Source: Hydractinia symbiolongicarpus
Taxonomy: Eukaryota > Cnidaria > Hydrozoa > Anthoathecata > Hydractiniidae
Direction: 5' to 3'
NCBI RefSeq assembly: GCF_029227915.1
Contig: NC_079884.1
Coordinates: 30,754,001-30,818,000 of the forward strand
Length of the DNA: 64,000 bases
Of this stretch, positions 62,726-64,000 are shown one piece after another. Within the stretch, counting starts at the first letter, position 1; each line of letters begins with the position of its first letter. The notes under the pieces are model-generated. The model saw nothing but the letters and a program-made list of their open reading frames with translations, did no database searches and was not told where the DNA came from. The position numbers and the translations under genes were made by a program.

Positions 62726-64000
62726 ACCGCGATTTCCCGTAAATCCCGGGCTTGGCCCGTATAGTCGAATGTATACAAAGAAAGCACCCTGTGAGTAAAC
62801 TCATTTCCAGAACGATTTTTTAAATTAGTTTTTCACCACTAAAACGCATAAGACTTGTAGTTTTCAAAAATGTTTTCATTTTTGATGAGACGCTGAATAA
62901 AAGAAGTTTAATCGCCGTCAAACGAAAACTCGCGACTTCCCGTAAATCCCGGGTTTGGCCCGTATAGTCAAAAGTATACAAAGAAAGTACCCAGGGAGTA
63001 AACTGATTTCTCGAACGATTTTTTAAATTATTTCTGCACCACTAGAACGCATGAGACTTGTAGTTTTCAAAAATGTTTTCATTTTTGATGAGACGCTTAA
63101 TGAAAGGAGTTTAATCGCCGGCAAACGAAAACCTGCGATTTCCCGTAAATCCCGGACTCGGCCCGTATAGTCGAATGTATACAAAGAAAGTACCCAGGGA
63201 GTAAACTGATTTCCCGAACGATTTTTCAAATTATTTCTGCACAACTAGAACGCATGAGACTTGTAGTTTTCAAAAATGTTTTCATTTTTGATGAGACGCT
63301 TAATGAAAGAAGTTTAATTGCCGGCAAACGAAAACCCGCGATTTCCCGTAAATCCCGGACTCGGCCCGTATAGTCGAATGTATACAAAGAAAGTACCCAG
63401 GGAGTGAAATCATTTCCCGAACGATTCTTTAAATTATTTTTTTCACTACTAAAACGCATGAGACTTGTAGTTTTCAAAAATGTTTTCATTTTTGCTAAGA
63501 CGCTTAATGAAAGAGGTTTTGATCGCCGGCAAACGAAAACCCGCGATTTCCCGTAAATCCCGGGCTTGGCCCGTATAGTCGAATGTATACAAAGAAAGTA
63601 CCCTGTAAGTAAAGTCATTTCCAGAACGATTTTTTAAAATATTTTTCCACCACTAAAACGCATAAGACTTGTAGTTTACAAAAAATTTTTCATTTTTGAT
63701 GAGACGCTGAATAAAAGAAGTTTAATCGCCGGCAAACGGAAACCCGCGATTTCCCGTAAATCCCGGGCTTGGCCCGTATAGTCGAATGTATACAAAGAAA
63801 GTACCCAGGGAGTAAACTGATTTCCCGAACGATTTTTCAAATTATTTCTGCACCACTAGAACGCATGAGACTTGTAGTTTTCAAAAATGTTTTCATTTTT
63901 GATGAGACGCTTAATGAAAGAAGTTTAATTGCCGGCAAACGAAAACCCGCGATTTCCCGTAAATCCCGGACTCGGCCCGTATAGTCGAATGTATACAAAG
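62596..64000 (+). repeat. Right-edge satellite segment
   Basis: Seven or so monomers follow the last 1421-bp unit. The segment from about 62680 to 63164 copies 58476-58960 (offset 4204 bp). Several CTGCACCACTAGAACG / CGGACTCGGCCCG monomers follow to the window edge, which cuts a monomer just after GTATACAAAG. The array clearly continues beyond the window. Confidence 0.8.

Larger units (their letters stand above)
1..64000. repeat. Satellite DNA array, ~203-bp monomer, ~315 head-to-tail copies
   Basis: The same sequence of about 203 bp recurs from the first base to the last with no interruption. In the CCCGCGATTT phase, monomers start at 2, 205, 408, 611, 814, 1017, 1221, 1424, 1627, 1829 and 2032, so lengths are 202-204 bp. 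Orientation never changes. Landmarks in nearly every copy are CCCGTAAATCCCGGGC, GTATAGTC, AAAGAAAGTACCC, a T-run followed by AAATTA, CACCACTAAAACGCATGAG, TTTTCATTTTTGATGAG and GTTTAATCGCCGGCAAACG. A hand count of one monomer gives about 40% GC. No retroelement, gene or unique spacer was found. Such arrays are typical of eukaryotic centromeric or pericentromeric heterochromatin. That location is inferred, and the family itself was not recognised. Confidence 0.98.

Noticed and set aside
1-64000. CRISPR-like array
   Set aside because: The repeat unit is about 203 bp with no alternation of constant repeats and unique spacers; everything in the unit is repeated.
1-64000. Exact canonical 17-bp CENP-B box elsewhere in the monomer
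   Set aside because: I checked the CCCG- and TTCG-containing segments on both strands (CCCGAACGATT, CCCGCGATTTCC, TTTTCGTTTGCCGGCG). None keeps the core spacing; only the one-base-short version is present.
1-64000. Rho-independent terminators at GGGC-TTG-GCCC followed by T-rich DNA
   Set aside because: The stem is only 4-5 bp, is not followed immediately by a T-run, and repeats in every monomer of what looks like eukaryotic satellite DNA.
1-64000. Telomeric repeat, rDNA or LTR-retrotransposon origin
   Set aside because: There are no short telomere-type units, no conserved rRNA sequence, no tRNA primer-binding site with polypurine tract, and no TG...CA-bounded long repeats.

Overview
The whole 64-kb window is one uninterrupted tandem satellite DNA array. 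The monomer is about 203 bp (observed 202-204 bp), gives about 315 copies, and always lies head-to-tail in the same orientation. I see no unique sequence, gene, RNA gene, transposon, CRISPR array or bacterial-type operon signal anywhere. Both window edges lie inside the array, so its full size is unknown. An array this long with nested higher-order repeats (HORs) points to a eukaryotic chromosome, most likely centromeric or pericentromeric heterochromatin. I do not recognise the monomer family and do not assign a clade.

Monomer layout, starting at the usual CCCGCGATTT phase (example 611-813): about 50 bp of GC-rich, CpG-rich DNA carrying the short dyad CGGGC-TTG-GCCCG; then GTATAGTCGAATGTATAC, a GTATA/TATAC dyad that contains a motif resembling a CENP-B box; then about 150 bp of AT-rich DNA with T- and A-tracts and, in most monomers, a perfect 8-bp-stem hairpin CAAAAATG-TTTT-CATTTTTG. 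A hand count of one monomer gives about 40% GC and about 13 CpG, where base composition predicts about 8.

Monomers fall into many diverged types that recur in fixed orders, so the array is a succession of locally homogenised HOR blocks. From left to right these are: a 10-mer (2030 bp) at 2-3876; a 6-mer (1217 bp) at 3379-5818; a 4-mer (812 bp) at 5092-7540; a 6-mer (1219 bp) at 7125-9583; a mosaic at 9584-16290 with copies spaced about 1.0, 1.4, 2.4 and 2.8 kb; a 4-mer (812 bp) at 16300-18300; a mosaic at 18331-20464; a 13-mer (2637 bp, two nearly identical copies) at 20465-25773; a 12-mer (2437 bp, about three copies, one carrying an extra truncated monomer) at 25900-33340; a mosaic at 33341-36770; HORs built with a 143-bp deleted monomer at 36770-44780, including a 1300-bp tandem pair; a mosaic at 44780-45680; a 6/5/6-mer series at 45680-49110; and nested large repeats (4178, 1941, 2783, 1220 and 1421 bp) at 48940-62595, with the last monomers running to the right edge.

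All longer open reading frames are by-products of repetition. They encode the same roughly 68-residue minus-strand peptide once per monomer and join across monomers only where the monomer is 204 bp long. The points most worth following up are the CENP-B-box-like motif that is intact in some monomer types and lost in others, the conserved hairpin, the recurring deleted monomers carried inside HOR units, and the frozen unequal-crossover junctions.
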